31,356 nucleotides of DNA from contig CACKPP010000003.1 of NCBI GenBank assembly GCA_902602105.1, positions 2,501 through 33,856 of the forward strand, written 5' to 3'. The DNA comes from an uncultured Pelagibacteraceae bacterium (GTDB lineage Bacteria; Pseudomonadota; Alphaproteobacteria; Pelagibacterales; Pelagibacteraceae). The translations under genes were made by a program, and so were the position numbers. The notes beneath the pieces are model-generated. The model was not told where the DNA came from, made no database searches, and was given only the letters and a program-made list of their open reading frames with translations. Below are positions 20,865-28,468 of the stretch, in pieces (positions within the stretch are counted from its first letter, which is position 1; each line of letters begins with the position of its first letter).

Positions 20865-20894
20865 ATTATAGCAGTAATGATTTCTAATCTACAA
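20865..20894 (-). promoter_or_regulatory. ffs: Promoter of SRP RNA (and dnaX operon)
   Basis: A perfect -10 TATAAT (20865-20870) and a -35-like TTGTAG (20889-20894) are separated by 18 bp on the minus strand. The predicted start at about 20858 coincides with the first base of the SRP RNA terminal stem. As no other promoter is visible before dnaX, it probably serves the dnaX-ybaB-recR genes as well. Confidence 0.65.
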
Positions 20895-20908
20895 GAAAAG
20901 ATTAAATT

Positions 20909-21739
20909 TTATTTTTCTCTTTGTCTGTCAGCTTCAAAAACACCTAGAACGTGAAAATCTTGACAATGCAATCCTAATTCTTCTAAAGATTTTTGAACTT
21001 TAGGATCTTCAATGTGTCCGTCAAGGTCACATAAAAAAAAGAAAGAATCAAAAGTATTCTTCTCCGGATAACTTTGTAATTTTGTTAAATTCACTCCATT
21101 AATTGCAAATCCTCCTAATGATTGGTAAAGAGCTGCAGGCTTGCTTTTTAATTTAAATAAAAAGGAAGTAATATATTTTTTTTTACCAAATTCAGGTTGA
21201 GAAATATTTTTCCCCATTATTAAAAATCTTGTGAGATTGCCTTTTTCATTTTCAATATTTTTTTTAATTATTTCTAAATCATAAGTTTTTGCACTTAAAG
21301 AGGATGCTATAGCTGCTTTTGTTTTATCCTTATCTTTAGAAATCATTAAAGCTGAACCAGCTGTATCTGCTCTAACATGTTCAATTAATTTATGAAATTT
21401 TATAAATTTAGAGCATTGAGATAATGCTTGTCCATGTGAATAAACATGTTTTATATCATCAATTTTTACTCCAGGTACTCCTAATAAGTTATGTTCTACT
21501 TTTTGGAAGTATTCAGAGTAAATATTCAATCTATATTGAAATATTAGATATTCAATTCCTATATTACCAGTAATCCTATTTGACTCTGGAATTATTATTT
21601 TTGAACTTGAATCCTTAGATGCTTTTAAAAAGCACTCATCAAAAGTTTTGCAAGGAATAATTTCAGCATTTGGTTCAATTGATAGAGCTGCTAGGTGTGA
21701 ATACGCACCGAAACTTCCTTGAAAATAAATTTTACCCAT
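20909..21739 (-). CDS. pheA: Prephenate dehydratase
   Basis: Converts prephenate to phenylpyruvate in phenylalanine synthesis. The periplasmic-binding-like catalytic domain spans about 1-180, opening with IYFQGSFGAYSHLAA (4-18) and carrying the catalytic T170-R171-F172 in NLTRFLIMG. A C-terminal ACT domain (about 187-270) with LKSKPAALYQSLGGFAINGVN supplies phenylalanine feedback control in this family. The usual PIENS segment is altered to PESNR (51-55). At 276 residues it is a stand-alone dehydratase without chorismate mutase. Its ATG overlaps the kdsB stop by 1 nt (TAATG), so the two are translationally coupled. The cytochrome c-kdsB-pheA neighbourhood is common in alphaproteobacteria. Confidence 0.95.
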   Translation of the reverse strand: MGKIYFQGSFGAYSHLAALSIEPNAEIIPCKTFDECFLKASKDSSSKIIIPESNRITGNIGIEYLIFQYRLNIYSEYFQKVEHNLLGVPGVKIDDIKHVYSHGQALSQCSKFIKFHKLIEHVRADTAGSALMISKDKDKTKAAIASSLSAKTYDLEIIKKNIENEKGNLTRFLIMGKNISQPEFGKKKYITSFLFKLKSKPAALYQSLGGFAINGVNLTKLQSYPEKNTFDSFFFLCDLDGHIEDPKVQKSLEELGLHCQDFHVLGVFEADRQREK

Positions 21740-22473
21740 TATGATTTATATTCCATTATTTTTTTTATAGCTACAAAATCCTCTTTAGTATCAACACCTA
21801 TTGGGCTAACTTGTGCAAGAGCAACATTGATTTTTATATTATTGTCCAATGCTCTTAATTGCTCAAGTTTTGTTTTTATTTCATTTTGAGATTGTTTGTA
21901 GGAAACAAAACTTTTCAATACCTCAATTTGATAACAATAAATACCTAAATGATGGTAGATATTTTTTTCAAAATTATTTGACTCTCTAACAAAATTTATA
22001 GCCTCTGGAAATGTAGAATTATTTAAGCTTTCATTTGTGATGACCTTAACTATATTTTGATTTTGATGAAATTTTTTGTCTGAGATATTAGAAGCTAAAG
22101 TACCCAAAGAAGATTTTGTTTTAATCATATGATTATAGAGATTTCTAATATCATCTATATCTATCATAGGTTCATCTCCTTGAAGATTCATTACTAATTC
22201 AATATTTGGTTTATCAAGTTTTTTTAAAGCCTCATAAATTCTATCTGTACCAGTTTTATGATTGGCGCTAGTTAAAATAGCTTGGCCACCATTTAATTTT
22301 ACATCATCAATTATTTCTTGATCTTCTGCCGCAACTATTACCTCTCCTATATTTGTTTCCTCAGCTTTTTTTAAAACATGAGAAATAATAGATAAGCCGT
22401 TAATTTTAAGTAGAGGTTTGCCAGGCAACCTGGATGCCGATAACCTGGATGGAATTATAATTAATGTTTTCAT
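21739..22473 (-). CDS. kdsB: 3-deoxy-manno-octulosonate cytidylyltransferase
   Basis: Activates KDO with CTP to CMP-KDO for LPS inner-core synthesis. The nucleotide-binding signature IIPSRLSASRLPGKPLLKI (6-24) and the metal-binding LQGDEP (97-102) are intact, and AAEDQEI and TGTDRIYEAL follow family order. The length of 244 residues is normal. It is the first gene of a kdsB-pheA pair and is divergent from the cytochrome c gene over 106 bp. With kdsD, lptC and lptB further right it shows that the cell makes KDO-containing LPS. Confidence 0.96.
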   Translation of the reverse strand: MKTLIIIPSRLSASRLPGKPLLKINGLSIISHVLKKAEETNIGEVIVAAEDQEIIDDVKLNGGQAILTSANHKTGTDRIYEALKKLDKPNIELVMNLQGDEPMIDIDDIRNLYNHMIKTKSSLGTLASNISDKKFHQNQNIVKVITNESLNNSTFPEAINFVRESNNFEKNIYHHLGIYCYQIEVLKSFVSYKQSQNEIKTKLEQLRALDNNIKINVALAQVSPIGVDTKEDFVAIKKIMEYKS

Positions 22474-22579
22474 TCTTTTTTAAGTCAAAATTAGATTATA
22501 AACAGAGGCAAAATTGTACATTTAAATATAAGCAATTTTTTATTTATAGTGTTATACGTTCAAAATATATTTTTATAAA

Positions 22580-23119
22580 ATGGATTCTTTTGAAATTAAT
22601 AAGATAGTTGCTGCTGTTTTGATGGTTGCTCTTCTAGTTATTGGGATTGGCAAGGTTTCAGACTTAGTGTTTCATGTGGAAAAACCCAAAACTCCTGGAT
22701 ATAGCGTTGATGTAGAACAAGTAGCGAGCACCACTACTTCAGCTAGTGAAGTTAAAGAAAAAATATTAGACATCTCAGCACTAATGGCAATGGGTGATGC
22801 TGCTAGTGGAGAAAAAATTTTTAAAAAATGTGCTGCATGTCACTCTATAGCTAAAGGTGGTAAAAATAAAATTGGTCCTGCTTTGTATAATGTAGTTGGT
22901 AGACAAGTTGGAGCCGTGACTGATTATAAATATTCTAAAGCACTTGCTGGATACGAAAAGGTTTGGAATTTTGAGGAGTTAAACGGATATCTTATAAAAC
23001 CAGCTACATGGATTAAAGGAACAAAAATGGCTTTTGCAGGACTAAGAAAAGAAAAAGACAGGGCTTCAGTTATTAAATATTTAAATCAAAATTCAGACAG
23101 CCCTTTGCCATTACCCTAA
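22580..23119 (+). CDS. Membrane-anchored c-type cytochrome (CycM-like)
   Basis: An electron carrier held at the outer face of the inner membrane. An uncleaved N-terminal helix (about 7-31, INKIVAAVLMVALLVIGIGK) is followed by a flexible Ser/Thr/Pro-rich linker. One class I cytochrome c domain (about 70-175) carries the heme motif C84-A-A-C87-H88 and the axial methionine M150 in WIKGTKMAFAGL. The 179-residue architecture and the position next to kdsB and pheA match the CycM/c552-type cytochromes of rhizobia and relatives, which pass electrons from the bc1 complex to terminal oxidase. The 3' end overlaps the convergent argF by 9 bp. No Shine-Dalgarno sequence is present. Confidence 0.93.
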   Translation: MDSFEINKIVAAVLMVALLVIGIGKVSDLVFHVEKPKTPGYSVDVEQVASTTTSASEVKEKILDISALMAMGDAASGEKIFKKCAACHSIAKGGKNKIGPALYNVVGRQVGAVTDYKYSKALAGYEKVWNFEELNGYLIKPATWIKGTKMAFAGLRKEKDRASVIKYLNQNSDSPLPLP

Positions 23120-24040
23120 TTTTCCAAAACAATATAATAAAATACTTTTTTGAACGTGAACTCTATTAAGAGCCTGTTGCCAAACTTTTGATTGTTTGCT
23201 AAAAAAAACTTTTTCTTCAACCTCTGATCCTCGAGGTAAGCAATGTAAAAATATACAGTCTCTATTTGCTAGTCGAATTAAGTTTTGGGTAATTTTAAAT
23301 GTTTTAAATTGTAATAATTTTTTTTTTTTATTTACATTATCATTTAAAGAAATTACTTTGTCAGAAAATATAACATCAGCATTAGATACCGCTTTTTTAG
23401 CATTGTAAAAAATATTAATTTTTTTATTATTTTTCTTAACCCAATCTAAAACAAATTTTTTTGGAGAATAATTTTTAGGGCATCCAATAGTCAATTTAAA
23501 GTTAAATTTTACAGATGCGGCTATCAAACTGTTTAAGACATTATTAGAGTCTCCAATCCAAGTGATATTTAATTTAGAAATTGGTTTATTTTTAATTTCT
23601 TCAACTGTAAAAATATCACTCAATACTTGGGAAGCATGTGAGCTTGGGGATAATCCATTAATAATTGGAATAGATAAATGTTTTTTAAATTCCTCAATTT
23701 TTCTATCACTATCAGTTCTAAGCATAAAACCATCACCATAAGTAGATAAAATTTTGGCTGTATCTTCAATAGTTTCTCCTCCTTGTCCTAAATGAAGTTC
23801 ATTAGATCTTAAAGTTATTGTTCCTCCACCAAGTTGTTTGATTGCTAAATAGAAACTTAATCTAGTTCTTAAACTAGATTTTTCAAACATTTGGATTAGT
23901 AATTTACCTTTTAAAGGAGCACCTTTGTCAACCTCTAAAGTATTTAATTTTTTTCTTTGCTTTTTTCTTTTTTTAGCATCAACTAAAATTTTTCTTAAAT
24001 CTTTTACTGAAATATCCTTGAGGTTAATAAAATGTTTCAT
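23111..24040 (-). CDS. argF: Ornithine carbamoyltransferase
   Basis: Makes citrulline from ornithine and carbamoyl phosphate. The carbamoyl-phosphate site is EKSSLRTRLSF (53-63), a variant of the usual STRTR with Leu for Thr. The LGQGGETIEDTAKIL segment follows, and the ornithine-side catalytic HCLP is at 266-269. The residues after HCLP (RGSEVEE) are shorter than the common AHRGEEV. The length of 309 residues is normal. It directly follows argD with no gap, and the shared operon covers successive steps of arginine synthesis. A coding run of 12 adenines (23318-23329) encodes a lysine stretch. Confidence 0.95.
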   Translation of the reverse strand: MKHFINLKDISVKDLRKILVDAKKRKKQRKKLNTLEVDKGAPLKGKLLIQMFEKSSLRTRLSFYLAIKQLGGGTITLRSNELHLGQGGETIEDTAKILSTYGDGFMLRTDSDRKIEEFKKHLSIPIINGLSPSSHASQVLSDIFTVEEIKNKPISKLNITWIGDSNNVLNSLIAASVKFNFKLTIGCPKNYSPKKFVLDWVKKNNKKINIFYNAKKAVSNADVIFSDKVISLNDNVNKKKKLLQFKTFKITQNLIRLANRDCIFLHCLPRGSEVEEKVFFSKQSKVWQQALNRVHVQKSILLYCFGKLG

Positions 24041-25207
24041 TTATTCGTATTCTTTACAAACTTTATTGATTATTTTTAAGGCTTTATCTATTTCATTTTT
24101 TTTAACATTTAATGGTGGTAAAATTCTTACAACATTTTCAGCAGCTCTGATTGTAAGCAATTTGTTTTTCATAAGTTTTTCAATAAAAATTTTTTGATCA
24201 ATGTAAAGTTGTATTCCTAACAAAAACCCTTTTCCTCTAATTTCTTTTATTACCTTAGGAAATTTTTGTTTAATTTTATCTAATTTTTTGTGAAGATAAT
24301 TTGAATTTTTTTTAACATTATTTAAAAAATTTTTTTTAGAAATTATATCCATAACTTTACTTCCAATTTTCATTGCTAGTGGATTACCCCCAAAAGTTGA
24401 GCCATGAGATCCAGGAGTCATAGCGGCAGCAACTTTCTTTGTCATCAAAACTGCACCTAATGGAAAACCTCCACCAATACCTTTAGCGATGGGAACTATA
24501 TCTGGTTTTACTTTAGATTTTTCAAATGCAAAGAAATCCCCAGTTCTGCCTATTCCACATTGTACCTCATCTAAAATAAGTAGGATTTTTTTTTTATTAC
24601 AAATTTTTTTTAGCTCTTTTAAACACCAATCAGGCACCACTTTGATACCTCCCTCACCCATTATTGTCTCTATCATAATAGCTGCTGTTTTATTATTAAT
24701 CGCTTTTTTTAAACTTTTATGATCCCCAAAAATAAAATGATCAAATCCACTTACTTTTGGACCAAATCCCTCGGTCATTTTTTTACTGCCACTTGCATAA
24801 ATTGCAGCTATTGTTCTTCCGTGAAAAGAATTTTTAACACAAAGTATCCGATTTTTTTGAGGTTTACCTTTTGAGTAAAAATATCTTCTAGCAACTTTAA
24901 TTGCAGCTTCAGTAGCTTCAGTACCTGAATTTTGAAACATTACATAATCTGCAAAAGTTTTTTTAACCAGTTTTTTTGCTAATTCTTCTCCCTCTTTAAT
25001 TTGAAAAGCATTGCTTATGTGCCAAAGTTTTTTTGCCTGATGATTTAATGATTTAATAAGTTTAGGATGAGAATGGCCCAAACTATTTACAGCAATTCCT
25101 TGTACGAAATCTAAATATTTAGACCCATTTGAGGAAGTTAAATAAGTCCCCTTTCCACTTTTAAATGAAATTTTTTTTCTATTATAATTTTTTGCTAAAT
25201 AACTCAT
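24041..25207 (-). CDS. argD: Acetylornithine aminotransferase
   Basis: A PLP enzyme that transaminates N-acetylglutamate semialdehyde to N-acetylornithine and may also serve the matching lysine step. The fold-type I class III signature is present: NSGTEATEAAIKVARRY (93-109), SFHGRT (127-132), LDEVQCGIGRTG (212-223) with the cofactor-binding D213, and the PLP lysine K242 in PIAKGIGGGFPLGA. The length of 388 residues is typical. It leads the argD-argF operon. The 176-bp divergent gap to gcrA contains a perfect palindrome near the expected argD promoter. Confidence 0.95.
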   Translation of the reverse strand: MSYLAKNYNRKKISFKSGKGTYLTSSNGSKYLDFVQGIAVNSLGHSHPKLIKSLNHQAKKLWHISNAFQIKEGEELAKKLVKKTFADYVMFQNSGTEATEAAIKVARRYFYSKGKPQKNRILCVKNSFHGRTIAAIYASGSKKMTEGFGPKVSGFDHFIFGDHKSLKKAINNKTAAIMIETIMGEGGIKVVPDWCLKELKKICNKKKILLILDEVQCGIGRTGDFFAFEKSKVKPDIVPIAKGIGGGFPLGAVLMTKKVAAAMTPGSHGSTFGGNPLAMKIGSKVMDIISKKNFLNNVKKNSNYLHKKLDKIKQKFPKVIKEIRGKGFLLGIQLYIDQKIFIEKLMKNKLLTIRAAENVVRILPPLNVKKNEIDKALKIINKVCKEYE

Positions 25208-25260
25208 ATTATTTTATTAGAAAAACTTTTATAAACTAAAATATTAAATACAAGTAAGGA

Positions 25261-25276
25261 TTGTAAACTTTTACAA
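25261..25276. promoter_or_regulatory. Operator-like palindrome between argD and gcrA
   Basis: TTGTAAA-CT-TTTACAA is a perfect 7+7 inverted repeat with a 2-bp centre, 54-69 bp upstream of argD and about 108-123 bp upstream of gcrA. It overlaps a possible -35 (TTTACA) for argD. Such compact symmetry is typical of dimeric repressor sites. No regulator is identified, and no copy is seen upstream of argJ. Confidence 0.4.
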
Positions 25277-25315
25277 AAAATTTCTTTTTTTTTGTTGATA
25301 ACTCTCAATAATTAC

Positions 25316-25369
25316 TTGTTTATTAAAAAATAATATCAGTATATTGTGTTATTAAAAACTATTAACACA
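25316..25369 (+). promoter_or_regulatory. gcrA: Possible gcrA promoter with adjacent inverted repeat
   Basis: TTGTTT (25316-25321) and TATATT (25340-25345) are spaced by 18 bp and would start transcription near 25352. A 7-bp inverted repeat (TGTGTTA 25345-25351, TAACACA 25363-25369, loop 11) straddles that start and could be an operator or a leader hairpin. The AT-rich context makes chance matches likely. Confidence 0.3.
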
Positions 25370-25383
25370 CTATATAGATATTT

Positions 25384-25878
25384 ATGAGCTGGACTGAAGA
25401 AAAAGTAGAAAAACTTAAGGAATTATGGGGTAAAGGAAACACAGCTAGCCAGATTGCTGAGATAATTGGAGGAATTAGTAGAAATGCGGTAATTGGAAAA
25501 GCTCACAGATTAAATCTTTCTGCTAAAATTAAAACTAGGGCTGCAACATCAAATCGGGCTTTTGAAAATTCTTTTGTAGAAAAAAATATTAAATTAAAAA
25601 GAGGCACTAGAACTAGATTTAAATCACTAATTATTGAAAAAGATTTTGAGCCTGAGAACCCAAAACAGTTAGAGGAATTAGATGAAAGTTCCTGTAAATG
25701 GCCAATTGGTCACCCTAATGAAAAATCTTTTTATTTTTGTGGTAGATCATCTTTAAAAGACTTTTCTTACTGTAAATTACACCTTCTTTATGCTTATCAA
25801 CCTAAAGGTAAAAAAGAAGAACCAAACACTAAAGATGAAGTTCCGGGAATTGTTGTAAAAAAAATTAAAACAGCCTAA
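25384..25878 (+). CDS. gcrA: GcrA cell cycle regulator
   Basis: An alphaproteobacterial sigma70-interacting transcription regulator, studied in Caulobacter, where it senses CcrM methylation at GANTC sites. The N-terminal helix-turn-helix MSWTEEKVEKLKELWGKG followed by ASQIAEIIGGISRNAVIGKAHRL is nearly diagnostic. A basic linker (about 45-85) leads to the C-terminal sigma-interacting domain with probable zinc ligands C104, C119, C130 and H133 (SCKWPIGHP, FYFCG, YCKLH). The length of 164 residues is typical. It is a single gene divergent from argD and convergent with the NDUFA9-like gene at a 10-bp gap. No GANTC is seen in its own upstream region. Confidence 0.95.
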   Translation: MSWTEEKVEKLKELWGKGNTASQIAEIIGGISRNAVIGKAHRLNLSAKIKTRAATSNRAFENSFVEKNIKLKRGTRTRFKSLIIEKDFEPENPKQLEELDESSCKWPIGHPNEKSFYFCGRSSLKDFSYCKLHLLYAYQPKGKKEEPNTKDEVPGIVVKKIKTA

Positions 25879-25888
25879 AAAAATAAAT

Positions 25889-26866
25889 TTACTCCTTTAA
25901 GTTTTTTTCTAGATTGTACTTTTCTGTAGAAAACTGACCTCCGTATTTCCACATATAACAATATTTTTTTACCTCTTCATCAAAAAATCTTTTACTTGGA
26001 ATTCCTATTTCAGAATTAGTTTTATATTTACCCGAATTAATATTATCGTATTTTAAAAGTTTTAATTGATCTTCTGTCAACAAAGGTTTAGGAAATAATT
26101 GAAAGAACTTAGCAGACAAGCTTGCAAAAAAAAATGGAAGAGAAACAAGGACTCTTTTTTTTTCGATTAAATTTAGTAATTTCTCTATAATTTCTTTAAA
26201 AGAAATTGTTTCAGGACCTACACATTCTATTATTTTAGAATTAACATTATTTGAAATAACATAATAAATTATATCTGTCAGATCCGAACAGTGAATAGGC
26301 ATAAACTTTGTTTTACCTTGATAGTAAAGTGGAAATACAGGTAATCTGTTCAATAGAGTCAAAAAACTTGTTGTAAATTTATCATCAATAGAAAAAACTA
26401 CTGATGGCCTTAAAATAGTTGCAACTGGGAAATTATTTAAAATGTTTTTTTCACCTTCTAATTTACTTTTTGCATATTTTGAGTCTTTTGCATCATTAAT
26501 TCCAAGAGCTGAAATATGAATAAAATGTTTTAACTTATATTCTTTAGATAATTTAGATAGGATTGAAGGAAATATTGAATGTATATTTTCAAAAGTATTT
26601 CCAGACTTACCTTCATACAAGATTCCAATTAAATTTATACATATGTGTGTTTTTTGAAAAAGTTTTCTTATTTTTTGTTCATCAAAAATATTTGCTTCAA
26701 CGATATCTATCCAACCCTGATTTGCTTGGGTTTTGATAACGTAGCTTTTCTGATGAATATTTCTAGTAACAACAGTGACTTTATAACCATTTTTGGTTAA
26801 TTTTCGGACCAGGTTTCTTCCAATCTGACCACTACCGCCAAAAATTAGACAATTTTTTTCTTTCAT
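25889..26866 (-). CDS. NAD-dependent epimerase/dehydratase, complex I NDUFA9-like
   Basis: An atypical short-chain dehydrogenase related to NDUFA9, an accessory subunit of mitochondrial complex I. The N-terminal nucleotide-binding motif GGSGQIG is at 10-16, and the early strand VTVVTRN suggests NADP(H). FIHISALGINDAKDSKYAKS carries the Y131xxxK135 pair. The C-terminal part (ILRPSVVFSIDDKFTTSF and onwards) matches the family. The length of 325 residues is normal. Only 17 bp separate its ATG from that of the divergent rnd gene. The substrate is unknown; a role with respiratory complex I is inferred from the family. Confidence 0.85.
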   Translation of the reverse strand: MKEKNCLIFGGSGQIGRNLVRKLTKNGYKVTVVTRNIHQKSYVIKTQANQGWIDIVEANIFDEQKIRKLFQKTHICINLIGILYEGKSGNTFENIHSIFPSILSKLSKEYKLKHFIHISALGINDAKDSKYAKSKLEGEKNILNNFPVATILRPSVVFSIDDKFTTSFLTLLNRLPVFPLYYQGKTKFMPIHCSDLTDIIYYVISNNVNSKIIECVGPETISFKEIIEKLLNLIEKKRVLVSLPFFFASLSAKFFQLFPKPLLTEDQLKLLKYDNINSGKYKTNSEIGIPSKRFFDEEVKKYCYMWKYGGQFSTEKYNLEKNLKE

Positions 26867-26871
26867 ATATA

Positions 26872-26877
26872 TATAAT
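26872..26877 (+). promoter_or_regulatory. rnd: -10 element of rnd, leaderless start predicted
   Basis: A perfect TATAAT ends 6 bp before the rnd ATG, placing the predicted transcription start on the A of the start codon. The best upstream match, TAGACA (26846-26851), is 20 bp away, longer than usual, so the -35 is weak or overlaps the opposite gene's coding region. Confidence 0.45.
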
Positions 26878-26883
26878 TGACAA

Positions 26884-27495
26884 ATGAGTATTGATATTAA
26901 ACTTCATAAAAAAGATTTACCAGATGATTTAAAATTAGGCAATGTATTAGCTGTGGATGGTGAATTTATGGGTTTAAATGTTAAAAGAGATCCACTTTGT
27001 TTAATTCAGCTTTCAACAGGAAAGAATGATGCCCATATCATTCAGTTAGATAGATCTTCATATAAAGCTCCTAATTTAACTAAGATTTTATCTGATGAAA
27101 AAGTTACAAAAATTTTTCATTTTGCCAGAGCTGATATAGCTCATATAAAACATTATTTAAAAGTTGATACAAATAACATTTTAGATACTAAAATTGCCTC
27201 TAAGCTTGCTAGGTCTTATTCAGATAACCATTCATTGAAAACATTAATAAAAGAATTTGTAAACATTGATATAAGTAAGCAATTTCAAAGTTCGGATTTT
27301 GGTGGAGATTTAAATGAAGCCCAATTAAAATATTGTGCAAATGATGTTATTTATTTACATAAAATTCATGAAGAACTTAATAAAATACTAATAAGAGAAA
27401 AGAGGATTGATTTATACAACGACTGTCTAAAATTTTTAAAAACTCGAGTACGACTTGACCTTGCTTTTTTTAAAGATGATATTTGGTCTCACTAA
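26884..27495 (+). CDS. rnd: Ribonuclease D-type 3'-5' exonuclease, catalytic domain only
   Basis: A DEDDy-family 3'-5' exoribonuclease related to the enzyme that trims tRNA precursors. The catalytic residues are visible: D25 and E27 (AVDGEFMGL), D84 (FHFARADIAHI), and Y150 and D154 (LKYCANDVIYL). At 203 residues it holds only the nuclease domain and lacks the HRDC repeats of E. coli RNase D (375 residues), which is usual for alphaproteobacteria. It begins the plus-strand run rnd-kdsD-lptC-lptB-aroA, with a 3-bp gap to kdsD, and it probably has a leaderless mRNA. Confidence 0.92.
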   Translation: MSIDIKLHKKDLPDDLKLGNVLAVDGEFMGLNVKRDPLCLIQLSTGKNDAHIIQLDRSSYKAPNLTKILSDEKVTKIFHFARADIAHIKHYLKVDTNNILDTKIASKLARSYSDNHSLKTLIKEFVNIDISKQFQSSDFGGDLNEAQLKYCANDVIYLHKIHEELNKILIREKRIDLYNDCLKFLKTRVRLDLAFFKDDIWSH

Positions 27496-27498
27496 AAA

Positions 27499-28467
27499 AT
27501 GAAAAATAATTTTAATAGTTTTGCAAAAAATGTTATCGAGTTAGAGATACAGGGATTGCGTAAATTAAAAAATTCAATAACCTCATCATTTAATGAGGCA
27601 GTAAAAACTATTGCTAATTGTCAATCAAAAGTAATTTTATGTGGTGTAGGAAAAAGTGGATTGATAGCAGCAAAAGTTGCATCTACATTTTCGTCTGTAG
27701 GCACACCTTCATTTGCAATTTCGGCTAACGACTGTTCCCATGGAGATTTAGGAAGTATTACAAAAAAAGATATTTTGATATTAATTAGTAATTCAGGAAA
27801 TTCATTAGAATTAAGAAATATTATTAGATATGCTAATCGGTACAAAATAAAAATAATTAGTATTGTATCAAAAAAAAATTCAGTTCTTTATAAATCTTCA
27901 GATATAAAGATTCTCATCCCAGAAGTTCAAGAGGCTGGCTTAGGGATTGTTCCTACAGCAAGCACTACTGCACAACTATCAATAGGTGATGCTTTGGCTA
28001 TTAGTGTTATGAGTTACAAAAAATTTGGTAAATTAGATTTTAAAAAATTTCATCCTTCAGGAAGTTTAGGTAATAAATTAAAAACTGCTGAAGACTTAAT
28101 GTTAACGAAAGAAAAGATACCTTTTGTAAATGAAAATGAAACAATTAAAAATGGAATAAAAATAATTAATTCAAAAAAACTTGGAGTTTTGATTGCTAGA
28201 AATGCTAAAAAAGATACTACGGGAATTTTTACTGATGGAGATATTAAAAGAGTAATACAGAAAAATTTTGATATTAGAAATAATAAAATTAAATCTTTCA
28301 TGACCAAGAGTCCAATTAGTATTGAGAAAGATACACTTGCTGTTAAAGCATTAAATATTATGAATGAAAAAAAAATTACTTGTTTATGTATTTATAAAAA
28401 AGGCAAAAGAAAAAAAACAATAGGAATTCTACATATTCATAACATCCTTGCTTCAGATATAAGTTAA
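27499..28467 (+). CDS. kdsD: Arabinose-5-phosphate isomerase (KpsF/GutQ family)
   Basis: Converts ribulose-5-phosphate to arabinose-5-phosphate, the first step of KDO synthesis. The SIS domain occupies about 30-175, with the phosphosugar loop GVGKSGLIAAK (49-59) and SANDCSHGDLGSI (75-87) carrying the family's conserved histidine. Two CBS motifs follow (about 205-320), including GIFTDGDIKRVIQ and ILHIHNILAS. The length of 322 residues is standard. It lies 3 bp after rnd and 1 bp before lptC, within a KDO/LPS export run. The KDO-8-phosphate phosphatase gene (kdsC) often found next to it is not here. Confidence 0.95.
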   Translation: MKNNFNSFAKNVIELEIQGLRKLKNSITSSFNEAVKTIANCQSKVILCGVGKSGLIAAKVASTFSSVGTPSFAISANDCSHGDLGSITKKDILILISNSGNSLELRNIIRYANRYKIKIISIVSKKNSVLYKSSDIKILIPEVQEAGLGIVPTASTTAQLSIGDALAISVMSYKKFGKLDFKKFHPSGSLGNKLKTAEDLMLTKEKIPFVNENETIKNGIKIINSKKLGVLIARNAKKDTTGIFTDGDIKRVIQKNFDIRNNKIKSFMTKSPISIEKDTLAVKALNIMNEKKITCLCIYKKGKRKKTIGILHIHNILASDIS

Positions 28468-28468
28468 A

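Noticed and set aside
20871..20908. Hairpin TAATCT / AGATTA downstream of pheA as a terminator
   Set aside because: The stem is only 6 A/T-rich base pairs, has no T-run after it on the minus strand, and overlaps the -35 of the SRP RNA promoter.
25261..25276. TyrR-type operator reading of TTGTAAA-CT-TTTACAA
   Set aside because: TyrR boxes have TGTAAA and TTTACA separated by six bases. Here the spacer is two, and TyrR is not expected in this lineage.
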